The position numbers and the translations under genes are program-made. From NCBI GenBank assembly GCA_004554245.1, contig SFND01000030.1:1-16620 (forward strand): a stretch of DNA of 16,620 nt, given 5' to 3'. The notes beneath the pieces are model-generated. The model ran no database searches, was not told where the DNA came from, and saw only the letters and a program-made list of their open reading frames with translations. The stretch's first letter is position 1. The number at the start of each line of letters is the position of its first letter. Source of the stretch: Oribacterium sp. (GTDB lineage: Bacteria > Bacillota_A > Clostridia > Lachnospirales > Lachnospiraceae). Shown in pieces: positions 6,937 to 13,451 of the stretch.

Positions 6937-7932
6937 TTATCCGATGCTGATCGACCAGCTGTTCGTATAGGTCTCCTCCGGCTCCACGGTGATGAAGTCC
7001 GGCTTCGTTTCGAACTCGTCGATGACGCCGTCCGTCGATGGGAGGGACGACCATGGTTCGATGCAGACGAACGGAGCGTCGGTCTCCGGGGCGTGCCAGA
7101 TGCCGAGGTACGGCATGTCCGGGAAGGTCACGGTGACCTTCTTCTCGTCCTTCTGCGAGCCCAGGGTGACGGTATGCGGCATATCCTTCAGGATGATGGC
7201 ATCGTGGTCAAACAGGCTATGCTGCAGCGGCAGATAGCGTCCCTCCTCCAGAGTATAGTCATGCATGCCGCCGCTGATCGTATAGCGCTCCGTGAGTTCC
7301 ATCTGCTTCGGGGTCGATGCCTCATGGAAGTCGAGCCGGTAGTCCTCGAAATGGAGCGCCGGGTTCAGCGGCACATTGAAGCCCGGGTGAATGCCGTAGC
7401 CGAAACGCATGGTGCGCGCATCGCGGTTCCTCAGCTGAAACTTCACGTTCAGCATTTTTCCACATAAGCGATAGAAGATATCCACGGTCCAGTCGCGATC
7501 ATAGAGCTGGCGAGTCGACGCATCCGACATAAGCTGTAGATGCAGGGAAGTCACAGTCTCTGCCTCAGCGCCAGCCTGACCTGCTACGTCTCCTGCCTGG
7601 TGGCCAGCTGCGCTCCACTGATCTGCGGCATCTCCTGCCGTCTCGGCTCCTGCCTGCACTTCTGTCCCCTGCCCCTCGTTCTCCACCTTCGTGAGCTCGT
7701 AATCCCGCAGGAAGCCGTGCTGCCCCATCTCATGCAGCGCACCATCCATCTTATACTGATTATTCGTGAGCCGCCCGATGCACGGGAAAAGCTGCGGCGC
7801 ATGCCGCTTCCAGTACCTCGCATCCCCGATCCAGATATACTCCGTCTGATCCGCATCCCGCAGGGACACGAGCTCTCCACCCTTACTCGACACCTGCACT
7901 TCCATCTCACTGTTCTTCAGTGTATAAATCAT
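6937..7932 (-). CDS. Aldose 1-epimerase family protein (GalM/LacX-like) with an Ala/Gly-rich insertion
   Basis: Member of the aldose-1-epimerase (mutarotase) superfamily, closest by eye to the LacX/YihR-like branch found in Firmicutes. Visible landmarks: HAPQLFPCIGRL (44-55, equivalent of the usual 'R.SP.LFP..GRL'), MGQHGFLRDYE (69-79) with H72, GYGIHPGFNVP (178-188) with H182, and CIEPW (290-294) with E292. These match the two histidines and the glutamate expected in the mutarotase site. It probably acts on a sugar or sugar phosphate; the substrate is not readable. The 331-residue length is about 40 more than the usual ~290, because residues 88-127 are a low-complexity Ala/Gly/Glu/Gln stretch between two beta-strand regions. 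AGGAGG lies five bases before the ATG. It is a single-gene unit between a promoter (7970-7998) and a terminator. Confidence 0.88.
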   Translation of the reverse strand: MIYTLKNSEMEVQVSSKGGELVSLRDADQTEYIWIGDARYWKRHAPQLFPCIGRLTNNQYKMDGALHEMGQHGFLRDYELTKVENEGQGTEVQAGAETAGDAADQWSAAGHQAGDVAGQAGAEAETVTSLHLQLMSDASTRQLYDRDWTVDIFYRLCGKMLNVKFQLRNRDARTMRFGYGIHPGFNVPLNPALHFEDYRLDFHEASTPKQMELTERYTISGGMHDYTLEEGRYLPLQHSLFDHDAIILKDMPHTVTLGSQKDEKKVTVTFPDMPYLGIWHAPETDAPFVCIEPWSSLPSTDGVIDEFETKPDFITVEPEETYTNSWSISIG

Positions 7933-7969
7933 CGCTACCTCCTCAGGTCGTCATTTCTATAACGATATA

Positions 7970-7998
7970 ACTATATCCTACTTTCAGATAGATGGAAA
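7970..7998 (-). promoter_or_regulatory. Probable sigma-A promoter for the epimerase-like gene
   Basis: -35 TTTCCA (7998-7993), 17-base spacer, -10 TATAGT (7975-7970) on the minus strand, with a predicted leader of about 31 bases. Confidence 0.55.
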
Positions 7999-8002
7999 GC
8001 CT

Positions 8003-8030
8003 GGAAAACCTCCGTCGATGGCGGTTCTCC
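8003..8030 (-). terminator. Weak hairpin downstream of the hydratase gene
   Basis: GGAAAACC (8003-8010) and GGTTCTCC (8023-8030) form an 8-bp stem with one G-T pair. Only short T runs are nearby. It may end the hydratase transcript, about 100 bases after its stop, but it is not a textbook terminator. Confidence 0.3.
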
Positions 8031-8052
8031 GGGCTCTTAGCGGGCTCTTAGC
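8031..8052. repeat. Tandem duplication of an 11-bp unit
   Basis: GGGCTCTTAGC occurs twice in direct succession (8031-8041 and 8042-8052) in the gap between the hydratase and epimerase-like genes. It looks like a replication-slippage duplication. Confidence 0.85.
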
Positions 8053-8130
8053 GGACTGTAGCTTACACAGCCCCATATCTTTATACTGATAAACGCTATC
8101 CATCAGGCGCGGCGCTATAAGGACTACGTC

Positions 8131-10476
8131 TTACAGTCCCATATCTTCGCGGTAGGAATTAATCATCGAGCCGGCAAGAAGGATCTTCTTCTCGGATTCG
8201 GTGACATCCTTCAGTTCGAGCTTCATCTCGCGGGCTTTCGTTCCGTCGGCGCTGATCACGCTTGCCGTGACCTCCGTGGCGCCGTCTGCGACGGCCTGAC
8301 GGATACCCGGAAGCCATACATACTCGCCGACCGCGAGGTCAATGTTCTCGTCCGGATACGTAAATGGCAGCATACCCCAGTTTACGCAGTTGCTGCGATA
8401 ACGCTTCGTCGCGTAGTCGATGCAGATGTTCGCGAGGCCGCCGAGCACCTTCTGGCAGGAAGCCGCATACTCACGTGCGGAGCCATCGCCCGGGCGCTTC
8501 GCATACAGTACCGAACCGATACCGGTAGACTTCATGAGCTGTGACAGCACTTCCGGAGCATCCGCATTGATGCCGACAGCATGAAGAACGGAGTAGAACT
8601 TCTGCGCGGTCGCTGCATCGCCGGCGAGTCTTGCCTTCTCGAAGGCCTGTGCAGCCTTCGCGTTCGGCACGTACTGCGGATCCTTACGCTGCAGGGTGAA
8701 CTCGGATATCTTGTACGGATTCGAGCGGTAGGATGCGGTCTCACCGGACGGGATCAGCTCATCGGTCGTGGTGACATCATCGCGGATGACGGAGGCTACC
8801 TGAAGGAGGAGATTGTCGGTCAGGGCGACCATCTCCGGCCAGTCCTTGATCGCCGGTCCGTACTGAATCTCGGTCTCCGGCTCCGCCTTGCCATATCCGT
8901 TGTAGACGATGTTCTCATAGATGCGCTCATCGAATTCATACTTCGGATACTGAATGTGCTCGAAGATGTCCTTCATCTCCTCTGCGGAGGTCAGAAGACC
9001 GCCATTGAACGCGGTTGCGGCGATGGAGCGCGAATCCATCAGGGCTGCACTCGCGACCTGACCCTGACCTGGCTTACTGCCCTCACGGTTCGGGAAGTTA
9101 CGGGTGGAATGACGGATCGAGAACGCGTTGTTCTCAGGGCAGTCGGATGCGCCGAAGCATGGGCCGCAGAATGCTGTCTTCACACGTACACCGTGGATCA
9201 TGAGCTCGTTCATCGCACCGATCCGGTTCAGCTCGACCATGATCGGCTGGGATGCCGGATATACGTTAAATGCGAACTGACCGAGCGGCTGCTTACTTTC
9301 GTGCGCTACCTGCTCCACCGCGTAGATGTTCTCGAAGGAACCTGCCGCACAGCCGGCGATGGCTGCCTGATCCACGCGGATACGACGATCGACCGGGAAG
9401 GCATCCGAGAGCGTATCTCTAGCATTGGCCCACGGAACGATCTTCTCCTCGAGGTTCGGATGGATGTCCGGGGTGTTCTCAAAGGTCTTCACCGCCTGTT
9501 CCTCGACCCACTTCGCATACTTCTCCGGCTCCGCGATGACCTCACGAAGCGGGAAGGCGTTGCTCGGGTGATACGGGAGGGCGATCATCGGCTCGACAGT
9601 ATCGAGGTCGATCTCAACGACCGCATCATAGAGAGCGGCATCGCCCGGCTGCATCTTCTTGTAGTCCTGCGGACGCTTGTGGATCTCGAAGTACTCCTTT
9701 ACGACGTCGTCGGTCTCCCAGATGGAGGAGAGACATGCAGACTCGGTGGTCATGGTGTCGATGCCGTTACGGAAATCCATGGACATGGAGTGGACGCCCG
9801 GTCCGATGAACTCGAGGACCGCGTTCTTCACGAACTTGTTCTTGAAGGTCGCACCGATCAGGGTGAGGGCCACATCCATCGGGCCGACCCATGGCTTCGG
9901 GCTGCCGTGCAGAAGCACTGCGATCACCTTCGGGTACTTGATCTCATAGAGCTTGCCGATCATGGCCTTCGCGAGCTCCGGACCACCCTCGCCGATGGAA
10001 ACCGAACCCTGGGTGCCGTAACGGGTGTGGGAATCGGATACGATCGCCATGTCGCCGGACTTGATCAGCATCTCACGCATATACTGGTGGATGACGGCCT
10101 CGTGTGGCGGAACGAAGATACCGCCGAACTTATGGCAGGCGGTCTCTGCGTACTTATGTACATCGGTATTGATGGTACCGCCGACGGCTGCGAGGCAGTT
10201 ATGGCAGTTCGTGAAAACGGTCGGCATCGGAAACTTCTGAAGTCCGGATGCGACGGCTGTCTGCAGGATGCCGACGTAGGTGTTGTCATAGACACCCATC
10301 TCATCAAAGCGGATCTGGAGATTCTCCATATCGCCGCTGTGGTTGTGTGCCTGCAGCACCTGGTAGCTCAGTGTCTGCTGCTTCGCTGCCGCGAGTTCGA
10401 TCTCCGGATGCTCCGAAACCGACGCCAGCACATCATCATTTAAAACAAGCTGTGGACCCTCATGTAACTTGATCAT
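8131..10476 (-). CDS. Aconitase-superfamily hydratase (YbhJ-like)
   Basis: Full-length 781-residue aconitase-fold (de)hydratase with a [4Fe-4S] cluster. The three cluster cysteines can be placed at C376 (IAGCAAGSFENI) and C437/C440 (FCGPCFG). Other active-site regions are SDSHTRYG (147-154), IGEGG (161-165), RHSTRNFPNREG (455-466) and, in the C-terminal swivel domain, DGSAREYAAS (664-673), the equivalent of the aconitase 'GSSREHAA' loop. It ends the fold with NWGMLPFTYP (699-708). The second serine of that loop is alanine and the usual His/Trp is Tyr, so the substrate is probably not citrate itself. It lies 114 bases after a PrpF-type isomerase gene, as in clusters where an aconitase-like enzyme and PrpF act on the same unsaturated acid. 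AGGAG lies about seven bases before the ATG. Similarity to E. coli YbhJ is from memory of the cluster layout, not an alignment. Confidence 0.85.
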   Translation of the reverse strand: MIKLHEGPQLVLNDDVLASVSEHPEIELAAAKQQTLSYQVLQAHNHSGDMENLQIRFDEMGVYDNTYVGILQTAVASGLQKFPMPTVFTNCHNCLAAVGGTINTDVHKYAETACHKFGGIFVPPHEAVIHQYMREMLIKSGDMAIVSDSHTRYGTQGSVSIGEGGPELAKAMIGKLYEIKYPKVIAVLLHGSPKPWVGPMDVALTLIGATFKNKFVKNAVLEFIGPGVHSMSMDFRNGIDTMTTESACLSSIWETDDVVKEYFEIHKRPQDYKKMQPGDAALYDAVVEIDLDTVEPMIALPYHPSNAFPLREVIAEPEKYAKWVEEQAVKTFENTPDIHPNLEEKIVPWANARDTLSDAFPVDRRIRVDQAAIAGCAAGSFENIYAVEQVAHESKQPLGQFAFNVYPASQPIMVELNRIGAMNELMIHGVRVKTAFCGPCFGASDCPENNAFSIRHSTRNFPNREGSKPGQGQVASAALMDSRSIAATAFNGGLLTSAEEMKDIFEHIQYPKYEFDERIYENIVYNGYGKAEPETEIQYGPAIKDWPEMVALTDNLLLQVASVIRDDVTTTDELIPSGETASYRSNPYKISEFTLQRKDPQYVPNAKAAQAFEKARLAGDAATAQKFYSVLHAVGINADAPEVLSQLMKSTGIGSVLYAKRPGDGSAREYAASCQKVLGGLANICIDYATKRYRSNCVNWGMLPFTYPDENIDLAVGEYVWLPGIRQAVADGATEVTASVISADGTKAREMKLELKDVTESEKKILLAGSMINSYREDMGL

Positions 10477-10543
10477 TTTTTCTCTCTCCTATATCTCGTC
10501 ATCTACGCCTCAGCGGGACATACTGTCATCACAGAAGCTGTTC

Positions 10544-10559
10544 GCGGGCAGCTGCCCGC
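10544..10559. repeat. GC-rich palindrome between prpF-like and hydratase genes
   Basis: GCGGGCAGCTGCCCGC is a perfect 16-bp palindrome (stem GCGGGC/GCCCGC with an AGCT loop). No T run follows, so it may be an RNA stability or processing element, or a protein binding site. Confidence 0.6.
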
Positions 10560-10590
10560 CTCTTCACGTATCTGCCAAATCTGCTTTCTT

Positions 10591-11724
10591 TCAGCGAATG
10601 TAGACGTATCCGTCCATGATGCGACGGGCCGTTCTCGTTACGCCGCCCTTCAGTACGGTCTCACCATCCATCTTCATATCGACTTCGGTGACACCGGAGG
10701 AGTGACCGAGGCGAATGATGTCGCCCTCTACCGGACGCACGAGCTCGGACACGATGGTTCCCGGAATCTTCGCTGCCGCACCGCTTGCGACGGCGACGGT
10801 CATCGGATAGGCCTTATGCAGCATGCCGACGGAAATCGCACGTACGCAGAGATCCATCGCATCCGCGGAAACGGTCTTGCCATCCATGTTCACATAATCC
10901 TGCGCTGCGCTTACGATCGATACCTTCGGTGCGGAGGTTGCCTTCGTGCGGGCCTCCATATAATCCTCGACGAAGCCGATCTTCTGTGCGGCCATACCAC
11001 GGATGCGTTCGATGTGTTCCATGACCTCCTGGTTGTTATTGAGCTCGGTCAGCTCGGTACCCTGGATGCCGAGATCTGAAGCCTTGATGAAGACAACCGG
11101 GTTTGAGCAGTCCATGACGGTGACGGTCGCCGGACCATAACCAGGAACGTCGAATACCTCCTGCTTCTGGCCAGTCGGGAAGAGCTTACCGGTACGGGAA
11201 CCGGACGGATCCTCGAAATACATATCGATACGGGAGCCGCTGCCCGGCACACCCTGGATCACCTCGTCGCCATACATGCAGGCATGGCCGTCCTTTACGC
11301 GCACATGCTCCTCGATGACCTTATCGGTGTTGGTGTTGTACACACGCACCACGGTGATCGGCTCGACCGCCTCGACGAGTCCCTCATCGATGGCATATGG
11401 TCCGACCGCAGAGGAGATGTTTCCGCAGTTTGCGGAACCATCGACTCTCGGGATCTTGATATCCACCTGACGGAAGGTATAATCCACATCCACACCCGGA
11501 CGATCGGACTTCCTGATCACGGCGATCTTCGAGGTCGAGGAAACAGTACCGCCCATACCGTCGATCTGCTTTACGTCCGGTGTACCCATGACCTTCATGA
11601 AGATCTCCGGCCACTCGTTCTCATCCTGTGGAAGATCCTCCGCATGGAAAAAGACCGCCTTCGAGGTACCACCTCTCATATACACGCATGGGAACTTCCG
11701 CTGCTTCTGATCAAATTCTGACAT
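10591..11724 (-). CDS. PrpF-family isomerase (methylitaconate/methylaconitate isomerase type)
   Basis: PrpF-family proteins have a diaminopimelate-epimerase-like fold and shift a double bond in acids such as 2-methylaconitate, 3-methylitaconate or oxalomesaconate. The 377-residue product has the family opening FPCVYMRGGTSKAVFF (11-26), GMGGTVSSTSKIAVI (56-70) and VDGSANCGNISSAVGPYA (94-111). K66 and C100 are 34 residues apart, the same spacing as the acid-base Lys73/Cys107 pair reported for Shewanella PrpF, so the enzyme looks active. The C-terminus GGVTRTARRIMDG is also typical. The ATG at 11724 (MSEFDQ) has GGAGG eight bases upstream; the GTG at 11745 would place that site inside the gene. 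First gene of the unit with the hydratase; its leader of about 128 bases contains the inverted repeat CGGCAT/ATGCCG (11793-11806). The exact substrate is unknown. Confidence 0.88.
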   Translation of the reverse strand: MSEFDQKQRKFPCVYMRGGTSKAVFFHAEDLPQDENEWPEIFMKVMGTPDVKQIDGMGGTVSSTSKIAVIRKSDRPGVDVDYTFRQVDIKIPRVDGSANCGNISSAVGPYAIDEGLVEAVEPITVVRVYNTNTDKVIEEHVRVKDGHACMYGDEVIQGVPGSGSRIDMYFEDPSGSRTGKLFPTGQKQEVFDVPGYGPATVTVMDCSNPVVFIKASDLGIQGTELTELNNNQEVMEHIERIRGMAAQKIGFVEDYMEARTKATSAPKVSIVSAAQDYVNMDGKTVSADAMDLCVRAISVGMLHKAYPMTVAVASGAAAKIPGTIVSELVRPVEGDIIRLGHSSGVTEVDMKMDGETVLKGGVTRTARRIMDGYVYIR

Positions 11725-11858
11725 TTTTTCATCCTCCATTTTCACGATAACGATTGTCTGATTGCGGGCCTACGAGCTGTACTCCACTCTGCCGGCATTG
11801 ATGCCGATCTCGGTGGCACTATGCCGGTTTTCGAGTTACGCACCATGCTCACTCCGCT

Positions 11859-11887
11859 TTTATAAGGCTAGATTACTATTTGATAAA
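11859..11887 (-). promoter_or_regulatory. Probable promoter for the prpF-like/hydratase operon
   Basis: Minus strand: -10 TATAAA (11864-11859); the -35 is TTTATC at 17 bases (11887-11882) or TTATCA at 16 bases, both weak matches as expected for an activator-dependent promoter. The -35 region overlaps that of the divergent lysR promoter. Confidence 0.55.
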
Positions 11888-11917
11888 CATTCTGTAAAAT
11901 TGTATAATTTCATCAAA
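11879..11917. promoter_or_regulatory. Candidate LysR operator (inverted repeat)
   Basis: TTTGATAAA (11879-11887) and TTTCATCAAA (11908-11917) form an imperfect inverted repeat (TTTGATRAA half-sites) with 20 bases between. The left half covers both divergent -35 elements and the right half covers the end of the lysR -10 and its predicted start region. This is the placement expected for an autoregulated LysR-family control region. It is inference from symmetry and position. Confidence 0.45.
11880..11908 (+). promoter_or_regulatory. Sigma-A promoter for lysR
   Basis: -35 TTGATA (11880-11885), 17-base spacer, perfect -10 TATAAT (11903-11908). Predicted start is near 11915, about 37 bases before the lysR ATG. 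Confidence 0.75.
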
Positions 11918-11951
11918 CTCGATTCACATTTGGAATGTTGAAAGGTGCATT

Positions 11952-12830
11952 ATGGACGAAAAAGACATTGAAATCTTCCGTTCTCTTATCAAAACCGGCA
12001 ACGTAACGAAATCCTCCGAGAAGCTCTATACGACACAGTCTTCGCTTACGAAGCGCCTCCAGAAAATGGAGGAGGAACTCGGCTGCCAGCTGTTTATCCG
12101 TACAAAAAAAGGCGTCCTTCCGACACCTGCGGCAGAGAAGATCCTGCCCGATTTCAATCATATCCAGGAAACCTTGGACCGTATCCGGAACTTCACCCAG
12201 TCCGCAGAAGGTACCATCGCCGGTTCTCTCCACCTCGGTGTGTCGGTGAACTATGCCCGCTACCGTCTCCCTTTCGTCTTAAAGCACTACATGGAGAAGT
12301 ACCCGGCGGTGGATGTCGATGTCCGCACCGACCAGTCGACGAATCTCTACCGAAAGCTATCGAACAACGAGCTGAACATCGCCATCGTCCGCGGTGAGTT
12401 CCGCTGGGATGAAGGCGCATATCTCCTTTCTGAAGAACCGGTCTGCCTCGTTGTATCCCGTGAAAACGCGCACACACCGCTCAACGAGCTGCCGAGCATC
12501 CAGCGCCACTCCGACCCCTCCTTCGAGGAGAGTGCCCGCCTCTGGCGCGCGGAACATCACATCGAGAAGTCCCACTCGAGTCTCCACATCAACGACATCT
12601 CCACCTGCCTCGCGATGGTGAAAAGCGGCATCGGCTGGGCCATCCTCCCAGAGATCTGCCTCGACGGCTTCGACGGCGTCCGCACACCCCTCGTCCTGCA
12701 GGACGGCACCCGCATCGCCCGGAAGACCTACGTCCTCTATAAACACGACTACTACGAGCTCCCGCAGGTGAAGCTCTTCATCGATGAAATACGGAAGGAC
12801 GCCGAGCGGCATCTCTCTCCCATGGTATAA
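11952..12830 (+). CDS. LysR-family transcriptional regulator
   Basis: The 292-residue protein has the LysR architecture: an N-terminal winged helix-turn-helix (about 1-60, with FRSLIKTGNVTKSSEKLY, TTQSSLTKRLQKMEEELG and LFIRTKKG), a linker helix (about 60-90), then a two-lobed effector-binding domain starting at GSLHLGVSVNYARYRLP (about 91-107). SGIGWAILPE, near 229-238, is the usual C-terminal lobe motif. AAAGG lies about six bases before the ATG. It is divergent from the prpF-like/hydratase operon with overlapping promoters, so it very probably activates those genes in response to the pathway's acid substrate and represses itself. This follows the classical LysR pattern and parallels E. coli ybhD next to ybhH. 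The effector cannot be read from the sequence. Confidence 0.93.
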   Translation: MDEKDIEIFRSLIKTGNVTKSSEKLYTTQSSLTKRLQKMEEELGCQLFIRTKKGVLPTPAAEKILPDFNHIQETLDRIRNFTQSAEGTIAGSLHLGVSVNYARYRLPFVLKHYMEKYPAVDVDVRTDQSTNLYRKLSNNELNIAIVRGEFRWDEGAYLLSEEPVCLVVSRENAHTPLNELPSIQRHSDPSFEESARLWRAEHHIEKSHSSLHINDISTCLAMVKSGIGWAILPEICLDGFDGVRTPLVLQDGTRIARKTYVLYKHDYYELPQVKLFIDEIRKDAERHLSPMV

Positions 12831-12992
12831 TTCCATTTCGGAATGAAGCGTGCGGCGAAAAGGTCATTTCCTTTCAGATGTGCAGGGTGATAGGATGGTG
12901 GCATCAGAAAAGGGCGTAGACATTGCCCGAGGAAAAGTGAGGCGCGTGGCGAGAGCGGGCGTACGATCAGACTGCATACAGGAGGATGAACC

Positions 12993-13403
12993 ATGGCGGT
13001 TAAATTTGAGTTTGGACATGTTGGTATCAACGCACAGAGCCCGGAAGAGGGCGAGAAGATGAAGAACTTTTTCACAGAGGTGATGGGCTACCAGAATTAT
13101 CGTGAGATTCCAGCGTCCTATTTCACAGAGGATAATAAGATGGAGCTTATGAAGAAGATGGGCAAGGGCTCGATGGGCCACCTCGGCTTCTTCGTCGACG
13201 ATATGCCGGAGGCGATCCGCTATCTCGAGGGGCTCGGTTATGCGATGGATTATGAACACGCGCGTTATGACGAGGATGGCAAGACGATCAAGCTCATCTT
13301 TCTTCAGGACGAGATCAATGGTTTCCGCATCCACCTCACGGTGAAGAAGGCACCGTTCTATGTAGAGAACAACGCAGAAGCGCTGCCGGTGATTTCGAAA
13401 TAA
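12993..13403 (+). CDS. VOC (glyoxalase-fold) family protein
   Basis: Small 136-residue protein with two beta-alpha-beta-beta-beta modules of the vicinal-oxygen-chelate superfamily. Module 1 begins FEFGHVGINAQSPEEGEKM (5-23) and module 2 begins GSMGHLGFFVDDMPEAIRYL (59-78). Possible metal ligands are H9, E51, H63 and H114. The pattern 'H.GIN..SPEE...', 'MELMKK..KG..GH.GF', 'YD..GK...I.L.DEI.GF.IHL' resembles, from memory, the C-terminal VOC domain fused to some clostridial KDPG/KHG aldolases; here it stands alone. AGGAGG lies seven bases before the ATG. It is 162 bases downstream of lysR on the same strand with no clear promoter between, so it may be co-transcribed with lysR. A strong terminator follows. 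The reaction is unknown; an aldolase or epimerase accessory role is only a guess. Confidence 0.82.
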   Translation: MAVKFEFGHVGINAQSPEEGEKMKNFFTEVMGYQNYREIPASYFTEDNKMELMKKMGKGSMGHLGFFVDDMPEAIRYLEGLGYAMDYEHARYDEDGKTIKLIFLQDEINGFRIHLTVKKAPFYVENNAEALPVISK

Positions 13404-13419
13404 GAGAATCACATGACAT

Positions 13420-13447
13420 AAAGAGCCCGGCACATGCCGGGCTCTTT
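13420..13447 (+). terminator. Strong hairpin terminator between the VOC gene and the pilus operon
   Basis: AAAGAGCCCGGCA (13420-13432) and TGCCGGGCTCTTT (13435-13447) form a 13-bp perfect stem. It is symmetrical and can serve the plus-strand VOC gene and the minus-strand pilin gene, whose stops face each other 16 and 4 bases away. Confidence 0.85.
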
Positions 13448-13451
13448 CATA

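Noticed and set aside
8581..10443. A 620-codon plus-strand open frame
   Set aside because: It lies antisense to the well-supported hydratase gene, has an Arg/Leu/Asp-rich composition typical of a GC-rich shadow frame, and shows no recognisable motif or ribosome binding site.
8131..11724. Methylcitrate (prp) pathway or dimethylmaleate (nicotinate fermentation) cluster
   Set aside because: PrpF plus an aconitase-like enzyme suggested both, but there is no methylcitrate synthase/lyase, no methyleneglutarate mutase, and the hydratase is one chain and not a DmdA/DmdB pair. The pathway is therefore left open.
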